DNA from: Metellina segmentata
Taxonomy: Eukaryota > Arthropoda > Arachnida > Araneae > Tetragnathidae
Reading direction: 5' to 3'
DNA length: 64,000 bases
Assembly (NCBI GenBank): GCA_947359465.1
Contig: OX375875.1
Span: 15,339,439-15,403,438, forward strand
The stretch's first letter is position 1. The number at the start of each line of letters is the position of its first letter. Shown here piece after piece: positions 11,701 through 23,184 of this stretch. The notes beneath the pieces were generated by a model. It had not been told where the DNA came from. It saw nothing but the letters and a program-made list of their open reading frames with translations, and ran no database searches. Position numbers and translations under genes: made by a program.

Positions 11701-14700
11701 TATAACGCTTCTGCATTTCCTATATATTACGGATCTGATTTCTCTTTTCGGAAAACGTCCTGTAACTTGAAATTGAACATTTGTGGACGGTTACGTGGAG
11801 AGCCTCCACCAACAAACTCTTTGATGGGACTTGAAGCCAGATGGGTTTATGAGTAGAAGAATACTAGTAATGCTAAGTCATCTTAAGGCAAACTCTTGCT
11901 ATTTATATAACGCATCCTTATAACGCTTCTGCAATTCCTATGTCTTACTGATCTGATTTCTCTTTTCGAAAAATTTCCTGTAACTTGAAACTGAACATTT
12001 CTGGACGGTTACGTGGAGAGCCTCCACCAACAAACTCTTTGATGGGACTTGAAGCAGATGGGTTTATGGGTAGAAGAATACTAGTAATGCTAAGTCATCT
12101 TAAGGCAAACTCTTGCCATTTATATAACGCATCCTTATAACGCTTCTGCAGTTCCTATATCTTACGGATCTGATTTATCTTTTCGGAAAATGTCCTCTAA
12201 TTTGAAACTGAACATTTGTGGACGGTTATGTGAAGAGCCTCCATCAACAAACTCTTTGATGAGACTTGATAGTTTTATGAATAGAAGAATACTAGTAATG
12301 CTAAGTCATCTTAAGGCAAACTCTTGCTATTTATATAACGCATCCTTATAACGCTTCTGCAGTTCCTATGTCTTACTGATCTGATTTCTCTTTTCGGAAA
12401 ATGTCCTCTAATTTGAAACTGATCATTTGTGGACGGTTACGTGGAGAGCCTCCACCAACAAACTCTTTGATGGGACTTGAAGCCAGATGGGTTTATGAAT
12501 AGAAGAATACTAGTAATGCTAAGTCATCTTAAGGCAAACTCTTGCTATTTATATAACGCATCCTTATAACGCTTCTGCAGTTCCTATGTCTTACTGATCT
12601 GATTTCTCTTTTCGGAAAATGTCCTGTAACTTGAAACTGAACATTTGTGGACGGTTACGTGGAGAGCCTCCACCAACAAACTCTTTGATGGGACTTGAAG
12701 CAGATGGGTTTATGGGTAGAAGAATACTAGTAATGCTAAGTCATCTTAAGGCAAACTCTTGCCATTTATATAACGCATCCTTATAACGCTTCTGCACTTC
12801 CTATATCTTACGGATCTGATTTCTCTTTTCGGAAAATGTCCTCTAATTTGAAACTGAACATTTGTGGACGGTTATGTGAAGAGCCTCCATCAACAAACTC
12901 TTTGATGAGACTTGATAGTTTTATGAATAGAAGAATACTAGTAATGCTAAGTCATCTTAAGGCAAACTCTTGCTATTTATATAACGCATCCTTATAACGC
13001 TTCTGCAGTTCCTATGTCTTACTGATCTGATTTCTCTTTTCGGAAAATGTCCTGTAACTTGAAACTGAACATTTGTGGACGGTTACGTGGAGAGCCTCCA
13101 CCAACAAACTCTTTGATGGGACTTGAAGCCAGATGGGTTTATGAATAGAAGAATACTAGTAATGCTAAGTCATCATAAGGCAAACTCTTGCTATTTATAT
13201 AACGCATCCTTATAACGCTTCTGCAGTTCCTATGTCTTACTGATCTGATTTCTCTTTTCGGAAAATGTCCTGTAACTTGAAACTGAACATTTGTGGACGG
13301 TTACGTGGAGAGCCTCCACCAACAAACTCTTTGATGGGACTTGAAGCCAGATGGGTTTATGAATAGAAGAATACTAGTAATGCTAAGTCATCTTAAGGCA
13401 AACTCTTGCTATTTATATAACGCATCCTTATAACGCTTCTGCAGTTCCTATGTCTTACTGATCTGATTTCTCTTTTCGGAAAATGTCCTGTAACTTGAAA
13501 CTGAACATTTGTGGACGGTTACGTGGAGAGCCTCCACCAACAAACTCTTTGATGGGACTTGAAGCCAGATGGGTTTATGAATAGAAGAATACTAGTAATG
13601 CTAAGTCATCTTAAGGCAAACTTTTGCTATTTATATAACGCATCCTTATAACGCTTCTGCAGTTCCTATGTCTTACTGATCTGATTTCTCTTTTCGGAAA
13701 ATGTCCTGTAACTTGAAACTGAACATTTGTGGACGGTTACGTGGAGAGCCTCCACCAACAAACTCTTTGATGGGACTTGAAGCAGATGGGTTTATGGGTA
13801 GAAGAATACTAGTAATGCTAAGTCATCTTAAGGCAAACTCTTGCCATTTATATAACGCATCCTTATAACGCTTCTGCACTTCCTATATCTTACGGATCTG
13901 ATTTCTCTTTTCGGAAAATGTCCTCTAATTTGAAACTGAACATTTGTGGACGGTTATGTGAAGAGCCTCCATCAACAAACTCTTTGATGAGACTTGATAG
14001 TTTTATGAATAGAAGAATACTAGTAATGCTAAGTCATCTTAACTCAAACTCTTGCTATTTATATAACGCATTCTTATAACGCTTCTGCAGTTCCTATGTC
14101 TTACTGATCTGATTTGTCTTTTCGGAAAATGTCCTGTAACTTGAAACTGAACATTTGTGGACGGTTACGTGGAGAGCCTCCACCAACAAACTCTTTGATG
14201 GGACTTGAAGCCAGATGGGTTTATGAATAGAAGAATACTAGTAATGCTAAGTCATCTTAAGGCAAACTTTTGCTATTTATATAACGCATCCTTATAACGC
14301 TTCTGCAGTTCCTATGTCTTACTGATCTGATATCTCTTTTCGGAAAATGTCCTGTAACTTGAAACTGAACATTTGTGGACGGTTACGTGGAGAGCCTCCA
14401 CCAACAAACTCTTTGATGGGACTTGAAGCAGATGGGTTTATGGGTAGAAGAATACTAGTAATGCTAAGTCATCTTAAGGCAAACTCTTGCCATTTATATA
14501 ACGCATCCTTATAACGCTTCTGCACTTCCTATATCTTACGGATCTGATTTCTCTTTTCGGAAAATGTCCTGTAACTTCAAACTGAACATTTGTGTACGGT
14601 TCGGTGAAGAGCCTCCACCAACAAACTCTTTGATGGGATTTGATGGTTTTATGAATAGAAGAATACTAGTAATGCTAAGTCATCTTAAGGCAAACTCTTG

Positions 14701-14712
14701 CCATTTATACTG
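11701..14712 (+). repeat. higher-order satellite, 14 monomers of 211-218 bp
   Basis: Using TATAACGCTTCTGC as phase marker, monomers start at 11701, 11919, 12136, 12347, 12565, 12782, 12993, 13211, 13429, 13647, 13864, 14075, 14293 and 14510. Lengths are 218, 217, 211, 218, 217, 211, 218, 218, 218, 217, 211, 218, 217 and about 203. Three monomer types are visible. A (218) has GAAGCCAGATGGG. B (217) has GAAGCAGATGGG and ATGGGTAG. C (211) has GATGAGACTTGATAG. The order is ABC ABC AA ABC ABC'. Copies of the same type are nearly identical, so the 646-bp trimer is the homogenised unit. No coding potential was seen. Confidence 0.95.
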
Positions 14713-15470
14713 AAATATGTCGAGTTTCTCTTAAGTTGTTTTGCACAAATCGGTCTTTTTAAAGTGTTCATTTTCCCATAATTTTGACAGTACATATGGA
14801 TGATAAGCATTTTTAAATTTCAACAGTATCATGTATGAAACACTTCGCTGAAGGGTTTTCAGATGGTGTGCGCAAAAGCATCGAAATAAGAAATTAAGAT
14901 CTTCAACCTCCGATCTCTTCAGGAAGATATAATTTAAAAATAAAGTAAAAAAGATAAATATGTTCTTCTGAGGTTTAACTTTGAGAATTCCTATAGATGA
15001 ATTTCAAAATTGTTCGGTCTACCCTATTGCTCACTTTAATTATTACCACTATGAGCTAGAAACGATAGAGCCATGTTTCGGAATTGAAACCACTTTAAAT
15101 TCTGGCTAAATTCTGAAATTTATAATCATACAATAGTTCGAAGTAAAATAGCTAATAAAATAAAAAATTCAGTAGCCAAAATATACTGTGCAATTTTCAA
15201 GAATACGAAAATGCGCTCTATTCTCATTTTTTCGATTAATATTACTGTATTTATGCCTACAATTATTACCGCCTTGTAGTTTATAGAGGTTAGCATTTCA
15301 AGTAATGCAGGTTAACTAAACGTTTCAGCAGCAAAACCATACTCAGAAGCATCTAAGATTGCTTAGTCTTCCAACAATCCACTGGACAGACAAATTTGAA
15401 CTACGTGCAAGAGGTAATTTTGCTATGTAGAACAGATAGATATAAATAAACTAAATCCAGAGCTAAATGT
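14713..15470. other. 3' flank of GR1, no other feature
   Basis: AT-rich spacer between the satellite and the GR1 stop codon. No element or coding region was recognised. Confidence 0.4.
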
Positions 15471-15477
15471 TTATACA

Positions 15478-16596
15478 CTACATTTGTGACCATAAACTGT
15501 CTACAAGAAGGCAATAAGTTACAACAGTTCCAAAAGTTGTAAATATAAAACTTCTGTTAATAGGGATTATTTTCCAGCAGGTCAGTGGCAAATCCTTTTC
15601 AGCAAGAGATAGAAAGAGCATCTGTGATGGTTTTGGTTTCACTTGCAGATAAACTAACACTTGTGCTCGATGCCCAATGACAGCAGCTGCCTCCGACACT
15701 AGAGATCCAGACACAGTCATCCCGAGAAAGGACATGTAGTTGGAAGTAAACAAAAGCCATACAGAAAGAAGGTGCAAACTGTAATATTCTTCGGGATGCA
15801 ATACATAAGTGACGCTAAGAAATACAGTACAGGCATTCAAAAGGGTTTCCGTAAACACCAATAAGGATAACTCTGTGTCCATTTTCAATACGAGATTCCG
15901 GATGGACATGTATTGCTTTAGAAACAGTTGGCCGTCTGAAAAAGGCAAATCGCTCATTTTTTCTGCGAATTTGATCATCAAGCATCGTACTTGACGACAC
16001 GCTACAGTGTAGTATATAGCGAATGAGTTCGATGGCAGTACACCAAGGAGAGAAAAGATGATTGTGTAAAGTAACGTATACACCATACGTAATGTTGAAT
16101 CGGTAATTTCATACATCCACGACAACTTATCAATCTTGTAAAATATAATCACGCTAGTCCCGACAATAGGAATATAAAGCAGGATAGTAAGTACTATCCA
16201 TAAATCTATCCAAATACTTTTATCATCCTTAGCGTAAATATTTAGCTGTTTGATTAACTTTAAAATGCTGCAGGAAACATTTTTGAGTCGGTCAATCTTT
16301 GAGCATAATACCCATCTGTGAAGAAGAGTTGCTAATATTATTGCAATGTTAGCTTTGCCCTGAGACGACTGAAACATGAGTGCATAAAAATTTATATAGG
16401 CATCTAAATGAAACAAAATCACTAGAAAGCTTAAAGTAAACATAAGAACCTTTGCATAATTTACTGTATAGCCCAAATAATATATGCGTTTACCTTCAAA
16501 TATTCCACTTAATCGAAACAATGCAAATATATATTTATGTATCCTTTCAATCTTTTCTAGTCTTCTTTTATTCTTTATATACTTTACAAAGCACAT
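15478..16596 (-). CDS. GR1: gustatory receptor-like 7TM protein, N-terminally shortened
   Basis: 372 codons, single exon, TAG stop. The protein is strongly hydrophobic with about seven membrane segments and the conserved block HRWVLCSKIDRLK after TM2. It ends LTCWKIIPINRSFIFTTFGT followed by T360-Y361, the TY signature of the last helix of insect and chelicerate gustatory receptors (usually TYhhhhhQF, where the QF is not conserved here). Such proteins are plasma-membrane ligand-gated cation channels in chemosensory neurons; the ligand is unknown. The chosen Met (MCFVKYIKN) lies about 21 residues inside the start used by the paralogues. Homologous upstream DNA is present, but the ancestral ATG reads ATA and a 1-nt shift brings TAG into frame. 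The gene may still be functional or may be starting to decay. Confidence 0.85.
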   Translation of the reverse strand: MCFVKYIKNKRRLEKIERIHKYIFALFRLSGIFEGKRIYYLGYTVNYAKVLMFTLSFLVILFHLDAYINFYALMFQSSQGKANIAIILATLLHRWVLCSKIDRLKNVSCSILKLIKQLNIYAKDDKSIWIDLWIVLTILLYIPIVGTSVIIFYKIDKLSWMYEITDSTLRMVYTLLYTIIFSLLGVLPSNSFAIYYTVACRQVRCLMIKFAEKMSDLPFSDGQLFLKQYMSIRNLVLKMDTELSLLVFTETLLNACTVFLSVTYVLHPEEYYSLHLLSVWLLFTSNYMSFLGMTVSGSLVSEAAAVIGHRAQVLVYLQVKPKPSQMLFLSLAEKDLPLTCWKIIPINRSFIFTTFGTVVTYCLLVDSLWSQM

Positions 16597-16739
16597 ATTC
16601 GAGGATAAATAAGGTAATAACTAAAAAAGGTATGTTGATTTTTTTTTTCACTATCAGCACTTATATTATGTATATAGTTCAGTTCTCTTACAACACACAA
16701 GGTTTTGGGGAAAATTTAATATAACGAATCAATATACGC

Positions 16740-17720
16740 TTTCATACATAAGACTTCAATACGTTTTGCTCGTCGGTCTGAACGTACTGCATTAAAACAT
16801 TTTCTTGAATCTGTACTGTCACTGTGGTGATGTCTCCTAGTGTTGTTGAAATCTCATGTCTATCAATGTACCATTATTATTATTAGCCTGATAGGCACAT
16901 TAGGTGATTTACTAATTTAATAGCTGCTTGTAAATGTGCGCCATAAGAGAAATTGAATGTCGTTAATTGAATCGATAAATTTCTATGTGCCAAGTGAATA
17001 AGTCATAGTTTTTCTTGTGACCAGTTTAAATGCAGACCCTTCTTCAATGTAACATTATTATCAATAACTTGATAGCTACATTAGCTAATATAATAACTGC
17101 TAGCAAAATTTCGCCTTAAAAACGTTTTATTTTTCTTTATTGGATGTATAATATTCTACGTATCATAGGGAACAAAGTCAGTTTTCCTTGTGACAGTTCA
17201 AAATATTCGATACGTGTTATATGGTGATGAGATAATATAAATGGCAAATATCTGAAAAAGATAGACTAAAGAATAAAAACGAGTCTTCAGTTCTCAATTG
17301 CTCTTTTGAAAGCTTTCATATTGAATGCAACAGATTTGTCATTCAAGCTTCCTACGCAATTTATTAAAAACTCTAAATGCGTTTCTCAATGTTATAGATA
17401 AGAAAACTCACAATTGTTAAACGCGTTCCCGTCGTAATTCTCAATAGCCTTTTCATCATTTTAATCATGATAATTTCAAAGAGCCGTGAACGATGTTAAG
17501 TATTCAATAATATATAATGTGGAAATGCTGTAGCAATGAAGCTTTTTCTAAGATGCATAGATTGCAGTGCTAAAGTTGATTGATTATACTGCGATAGTGA
17601 AAACTATAAATTGGTCTTTTGAAACCTTAATTGTGTTTAGGATAAATCCACACTTTTGAGGGATAGTGAGTACCATCTTACAGCTATGCTAATCTAATGA
17701 TTAAAGGATTCCAATAGGAT
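16740..17720 (-). other. duplicated 5' flank module of GR1
   Basis: Blocks here recur upstream of other receptor copies. TAGTGTTGTTGAAATCTCATG (16837) parallels 55813. The ACATTATTATCAATAACTTG...TAGCTACATTAG block occurs twice (about 16860 and 17050) and again near 25670, 36150, 49935 and 55850. TTTCGCCTTAAAA (17107) parallels 36546. TTTGAGGGATAGTGAGTACC (17656) parallels 56465. These blocks were carried along with the genes during duplication and probably include promoter sequence. No TATA box or transcription start can be fixed. Confidence 0.55.
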
Positions 17721-18041
17721 AGTTAAGAAAGTTCTGGAAGGAAACTCACATGAGTGAAGTTTATGTTCATCGCATATTATATTTTAAAGCTGTATGTACT
17801 GGCGTATTGTCCATGGAAACTCAAATTCAAGACATCTCCCAGAAAATGTTTGTAATGTTGGCGATCCTACATAATTATTGATGAAACATCAAGACAAACC
17901 GATAATTTCAGTGATACGTCACTTTTTCTTTTAATTTTCGTGATGTTCACCACAAAAAGCAACCACAGAATGTTGATGTTCCATGCTTTTCGAATAAAAA
18001 CTTTCATTTCTGTGATTGGTTAGCTCTCTTTGTGGTTGCCT

Positions 18042-18345
18042 CGATGAGGTATCTCGTCATTGGATAAACTGACCACATCTGTTGGACGATATATCTCTTC
18101 ATTGGATAAACTGATCAGATCTTGTTGGACAAGATATCTCGTCATTACTTAAACTGACCAGATCTTGTTGGACGAGATATCTCTTCACTGGATAAACTGA
18201 CCCAATCTTGTTGAACAAGATATCTCGTCATTGAATAAACTGACTAGATCTTATTGGACGAGATATCTCTTCATTAGATAAACTTAACAGATCTTGTTGG
18301 AAGAGATATATCTTCATTAAGAGCAACCACGATCACGATCATTAG
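18042..18345 (+). repeat. 43-bp minisatellite, diverged array
   Basis: TATCTC phase marks fall at 18050, 18092, 18135, 18178, 18221 and 18264 (spacing 42-43 bp), giving about seven units of the form GATATCTCGTCATTGGATAA, then ACTGACCAGATCTTGTTGGACGA. Looser units continue to about 18440. By eye the unit matches roughly two thirds of the 43-bp unit at 23185-24013, most strongly over the first 27 positions in the GATCTTG-TGGACG phase. Confidence 0.85.
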
Positions 18346-18637
18346 AAGAAACCATTAACAAATAACTGATGACGAGATATCTCTCCTTTAACAAAATTGG
18401 ACGAATGTTGATGAATAAGATTTCTCTTCGAAACCACTTGGCGGGTTAATGGCATTTGTCATAAGTAATAGTATACTAATACATTATCTTTTCTACCCTA
18501 CTCCCTTAGATATTACAAAGTTTTACATACACTCCAGTTCAGTTCAACGTTGTTTGTCCAACGCATGGTTTATCCAAAACACATCGCTCCTCATTTTGCA
18601 ACTTATGCAAAATAGAGCTTCAAGCTCTTAAATAATT

Positions 18638-19200
18638 CTATCTCTTTTCCTGGCCTTATTTTTTATTTCCCTCTCCCTCTCTCTCTCTCTCTTCCTGTCA
18701 CAATTTCTCTCTCTGTTGTCCCTATTTCTCCCTTCTTTCTCACTTTCACTATCTCCCTCTCTCTCTCTGTCACAATTTCTCTCTCTTCTGTCCCTATTTC
18801 TCCCTTCTTTCTCACTTTCACTATCTCCCTCTCTTTCTCTCCCTATTTCTCCCTCTCTTTCTCTCCCTATTTCTCCCTCTCTTTCTGTCCCTATTTCTCC
18901 CTTCTTTCTCACTTTCACTATCTCCCTCTCTTTCTATCGCTATTTCTCCCTTCTTTCTCTCTTTCACTATCTCCCTATCTATCTTTCTATCCCTATTTCT
19001 CCCTCTCTTTCTGTCCCTATTTCTCCCTTCTCTCTTTCAAACTCTCCCTCTCTCTCTCTCTCTTCCCCTGTCCTTTTTTTCTTCCTTCTCTCTTTCACAC
19101 TATACCTTTCTCTCTTTCTGTCCCTGTTTCTTACTTCTCTCTCTTTCACACTCCCTCCACTCTCTTCATGTCACTCTTTAACACTCTTTCTCTCGTATAT
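18638..19200 (+). repeat. polypyrimidine low-complexity tract
   Basis: Almost purely C and T on the plus strand, built from imperfect repeats such as TCCCTATTTCTCCCTCTCTT. Long frames on both strands (Ser/Leu/Phe-rich on plus, Arg/Glu-rich on minus) are artefacts of the composition. Confidence 0.9.
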
Positions 19201-19505
19201 TTTGCAGTGTCGTAAAAAATGTTCCACATTTTAGAGTCAATTGTAACATAGAGCTACAACTTATTTGCATACTAGCAGAGTTACGGGACTTTACTCGGGT
19301 TGAATTGATTGATTGTGAATTGAAAATTTGGCTTACTTACCATTTTTTCTTCCGTAGAAAAATGAGAATATATTTTCTGTGTTTCTGGAAAATAGAATTT
19401 CTACTCCTTAGTTTGGTCGTAAATTGATACAGGTATATGATCCACATAATAGGTTTAATACATCGTACTTCTGTTATACGACAAAGCTATGAATTATGAC
19501 TTTAA

Positions 19506-20013
19506 CCCTTCTTTGTAGGATTTTTTCTTTATTGGTGAAATAAATCAAGGTGATATAATTCATGTTCAAAATTAAAGGAAAAATGGTTTAAAAAAATCTT
19601 AGTATATATTTATAGTATAAATTTAGCAAAAAACAATATGATGGTATCATGTGGTATTTTTTAAATTAAACGCACTTTTTCAGAAATTGCTCTAAAAATA
19701 ACAGAAACACATCTTACAAACCTTTCTTCCACTCATTTTCACTTTTTTAGCAGTAGAAACTCAAATATAATAAAACAAAATTAAAAACGAAATCATACGT
19801 TTATTGCAACTACAACAAACAGCGGAATGACAACTTCAAGCTGATTTTACTGATAGTGACACTTGCTTATTTTTGACAGCTATGTTTTTTTTTATGCAAT
19901 GTACATTAAAAAAGGTATCCATACACGATCAACTTAAAGTGAACTTGTTCTTTTATATAATTTTTTGGCATTCAATGTTATGATGGAAATTTCCACCATT
20001 ATGCAAAGAAGGG
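19506..20013 (-). mobile_element. piggyBac-type MITE, copy 1
   Basis: A 508-bp element flanked by TTAA at 19502-19505 and 20014-20017, with ends CCCTTCTTTG and CAAAGAAGGG. It is a near-full-length inverted copy of 58676-59182. TTAA target sites and CCC-starting termini are characteristic of piggyBac elements. No transposase is encoded, so it would need one in trans. The orientation given is relative to copy 2. Confidence 0.85.
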
Positions 20014-20414
20014 TTAAAGTCACTACTACACAATTCCAGTTTGAGTTTAGATTATTACAGTTAGAAAAACCCGATCTAGGACAGTTGAAATAATAATTAT
20101 TTGTTATAGCAACAGAAAATAGATGTTGCCCACTTGACGAGTTGAATCTCTATTTAAGCAACTTATAATCTCAGCCAAAAATTCGTGGGATAAACTATGA
20201 TTTCCTTTTAAAATAATCTGGTCCAACAGATCAACCTTTTTTGAAAAAAGTTATAAATTATTTACTTTTTGTATTGTATAAAAAATTTATTTGTTTGGGA
20301 AATAATAATTCTTTTCCGGACACTCCAATCAAATTGGCATTTTTCTAAAAAGGCAAGTTTACTAACAATGACGTTGAACATTAGAAATGTTCGTAAAAAT
20401 CAAGTTGCTCATAA

Positions 20415-20690
20415 TTGGAGTTTAGCTGACCAACCGGTATAGTGGTTAAGGTGTTTGCCTCTAGATCGGAAGGTCCCCGGTTCGAATCCGGGTTCGGGCA
20501 TGGATGTTTGTAAGCATATACCAGCTCAGGTGTTGCTTCGTCATTTGAACATGGTTCAAAATTACGAAGTACAAATTGTTAGAGGCAATGATAGTCCTCC
20601 CACTGGGTGCTCCTTCACAAGTGGCCATCACTTCCGGCCTTGTAGTGGCCAATGACTTAGGTCAAATGAGCCCGCCATTAGAAAAAAAAT
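20415..20690 (+). mobile_element. tRNA-derived SINE
   Basis: The head carries RNA polymerase III promoter elements: box A TAGTGGTTAAGG at 20440-20451 and a perfect box B GGTTCGAATCC at 20479-20489 inside a CCCGG/CCGGG stem. The unrelated body contains CAGCTCAGGTGTTGC and TGGTTCAAAATTACG, and the element ends in an A-rich tail (AAAAAAAATAATAA). This is the best-preserved copy in the window and fragments occur at 4535, 7925 and 11500. It is not a functional tRNA because no acceptor stem pairs. Confidence 0.8.
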
Positions 20691-20842
20691 AATAACTGGA
20701 GTTTATAGGATTTATATTTTAGATATACAGAATAAATAATTATACATACACAGACTACGCTGCAAAGTTAATCTAATAATAACAGCAGTCGAAAAGTGGT
20801 AATGACTTTAAACAATTATTAGATTCCAAACAACATCTCATA

Positions 20843-22143
20843 CAGAGGCTGTTCACACATTTTTTAGACAATGTATAATGTATTCACAAAACTAAATTAC
20901 ATAAAATTTTTGTGTTTTAAATGTTGTATTTGATAGCCCTTATTCTGAACTATATTTCGACACCGTAATTTCCAGGATAATAATGCCTTTTGAAGTGTCA
21001 GAAGAGGTATTCTATCCCATTCCTCCTGAGCAGCTTTCCAGACTCCTGTTAGGGTTGTGGGACGACGTTTGGATAATGCAGATTTTAAAAGTCCGAAAGC
21101 ACAAAAATCCATATGTGATACATCGGGAGCTTTAGTAGGGATATCAGTGAAGGTTATGGCCTTGATACCGGTTTTTTGTTCCATTTCTTTTAGGAAATTT
21201 ACAGTAGATTTTGATGTATGACTGCTAGCTTTGTCGATGGAGTTACACAGATTGATGGCACTGTGGCTAAAGTGATGGTATTTTATTCAGAAAAGTTGGC
21301 GATAAAATATGTTCCTGATAGTATTTGGAGTTAATCTTGACATTTTTTCCACTCTCTTTATTTTTAACTTGCCATTATATGAAAAACCAGCAACAATCAT
21401 GAATCAATTAGAAAAACTTTCTTTCGATTCTGTGAATCATGTACTTAAATTTTTTTCTCCCCTTTTACGATAATAAATGCCTCTTTTTTTTTTGCTGCAA
21501 TCATTTAAATACACCCATAATTCATCTGTTGTGACAATTTTTTACCATTTTTCTTTGGATAAGTGTTTCTCATATAGAATTCGGCAGCGTGTCCTGCATT
21601 CAGCGGTATGCTTTGGAGAAAGACGATGCACATTGCGTTTTTTCGCTTTCTTAAGATTTAAATCAACGTTTATCATTTTGTTTACAGTGGACACCGAGCA
21701 TTTTAATGATTTTGCAACTGTCCTTTGACTAGGGGGATTTTCTTTTAACATTAAACAACGTACCTTTACAATAGTCGAAGACGTCCGTTTCTTTCTTAGA
21801 TACTTGTTTGGAATTTTTGTCCCACTTGAGGCTCCAGTTTGACGTTTTTTCCTTTCTTGTTGACGATATTACCTATCGACGCTTTATATATCACAAAACC
21901 ATGACTCTCACATCGTTTTTGGGTAACGGAATATGAATATTTCTCTTCGGAAAGAGCATAAATATAACCTACGAACCACTGCTTCGTTAAAAACGCCATT
22001 TTGAATAAAACCAAACCTCTGAAGCCGGAGACGATAATGTTGACTTTTAAAAACATAGTACAGCTGCAATTATTTATTTTGCAGCAAACAATTTTTTATT
22101 ACCTCTAACCAAAATCGTCTAAAAAATATGCAAACAGCCTCTG
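20843..22143 (-). mobile_element. Tc1/mariner-superfamily transposon with both ends
   Basis: The element is 1301 bp, a normal size for this superfamily. It is bounded by TA (20841-20842 and 22144-22145) and by about 30-bp inverted repeats: CAGAGGCTGTTCACACATTT on the left against CAGAGGCTGTTTGCATATTT read from the right. The minus strand holds a broken transposase. Intact ends mean it could be mobilised in trans if its family is active. Confidence 0.85.
20897..21990 (-). pseudogene. broken transposase of the 20843-22143 element
   Basis: Pieces in order: an N-terminal part at 21796-22056, a helix-turn-helix part at 21542-21751 (SQRTVAKSLKCSVSTVNKMI, then RRTRCR-like AECRTRCRILYEKHLSKEKW), and the C-terminal catalytic part at 20897-21184 (APDVSHMDFCAFGLLKSALS, then a block ending LLSWKLRCRNIVQNKGYQI). 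In the family the PD.S.MD region holds the last catalytic acid. The segments lie in different frames with stops between them, so the enzyme is inactive. Confidence 0.75.
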
Positions 22144-22814
22144 TAATCATTTCACATTTAAATCTTTCAATAATACTTAGAACAGTTGTGTATGGCAGAA
22201 CGAATCAATGTGTTTCAGTGGAGTTTTCCTGAACCTTCAAACATTTTTTACTGGTGCCTAAACGTATAAAGTTAAGAAGGGTAATCATAAAGTGTAAACA
22301 AATAAACTATTACACATTATTTTCAATGACACGAAGACATGAAATCTAGTTGTGAACTGTCTTCCCTAAATATCACAAGGAAAAGAACATCACAAGGAAG
22401 CAATGCAATTGAGTTTCGTCTGAAAAGATTTATGCAAAAATATGTATATTTTCCTGCATGCATTTAAATAAGCACTTCACATGCTATCGTAAAATTATTC
22501 TTTATAATCTAGTTGAAAAAAATGTACTGTTACAACAACAGTTGTATCAACAATTTCCAAACACACTCGTTGAATCTTTGTTATTTTATCCTCTAAATAC
22601 GATTATATTTTAGATATCAACGATAACTTTTGCATTGAGGTTTTATGAGCATTGAACCACAGTATCACAACAAATTACAATTATAGTTAACTCAACAAAA
22701 TACGACAGTTAAAAAAAATTATTAAGGTAAGTCACACTTTCATACGACATTAGCAAGACATTGGATTTATACATACTTAACCCCTCTTCCCTCTTCCGAG
22801 GTCTTTCCTGAGGT

Positions 22815-22885
22815 TGTCGTGGCTCAAAGGGTATGGCCACTGCACTTAGAACCTTCGAGATACAGGCGGTTCAAGTTCATTATGT
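22815..22885 (+). repeat. tRNA-like SINE head (second type)
   Basis: A box-A-like TGGCTCAAAGG (22820-22830) and a box-B-like GGTTCAAGTTC (22868-22878) are spaced as in tRNA-derived promoters. The rest does not fold as a tRNA by eye. It is probably the head of a different SINE. Confidence 0.35.
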
Positions 22886-23184
22886 GTGAGTAACATTCCT
22901 CCCTGCGAGTACTTATCTCTTCTGTTTCAGTAAAACATTGATTGTGTGTATATATATTACTTGATATTGTGTTGCTCGTCTGCCGTAATATGGCCATATT
23001 TGGCTCACAAAGACCCTAAAACCAACTAACCAAGGTTTATATTCGCGTAGAAAGACTGCCCTGTTGAGGCAAGTCTCTAATGCAGAAACCTATTCCAAAC
23101 TGTCGCATGTACTGGGAAAGGGATAATTTGGTTTAATATAACTGTTTTTTCCTGACGAGGAATCAACTCTTTTAAAAAATTATA

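Noticed and set aside
11701..14712. Multicopy gene array, for example small RNA genes
   Set aside because: No pol III boxes, no conserved frame and no terminator-like T runs per monomer. The higher-order pattern fits a satellite.
18716..19234. 172-codon open frame, Ser/Leu/Phe-rich
   Set aside because: It is the translation of a polypyrimidine simple repeat, and an Arg/Glu-rich frame exists on the other strand for the same reason.
20425..20500. A functional tRNA gene
   Set aside because: Box A and box B are good, but the acceptor stem does not pair and the sequence continues into a SINE body with an A-rich tail.
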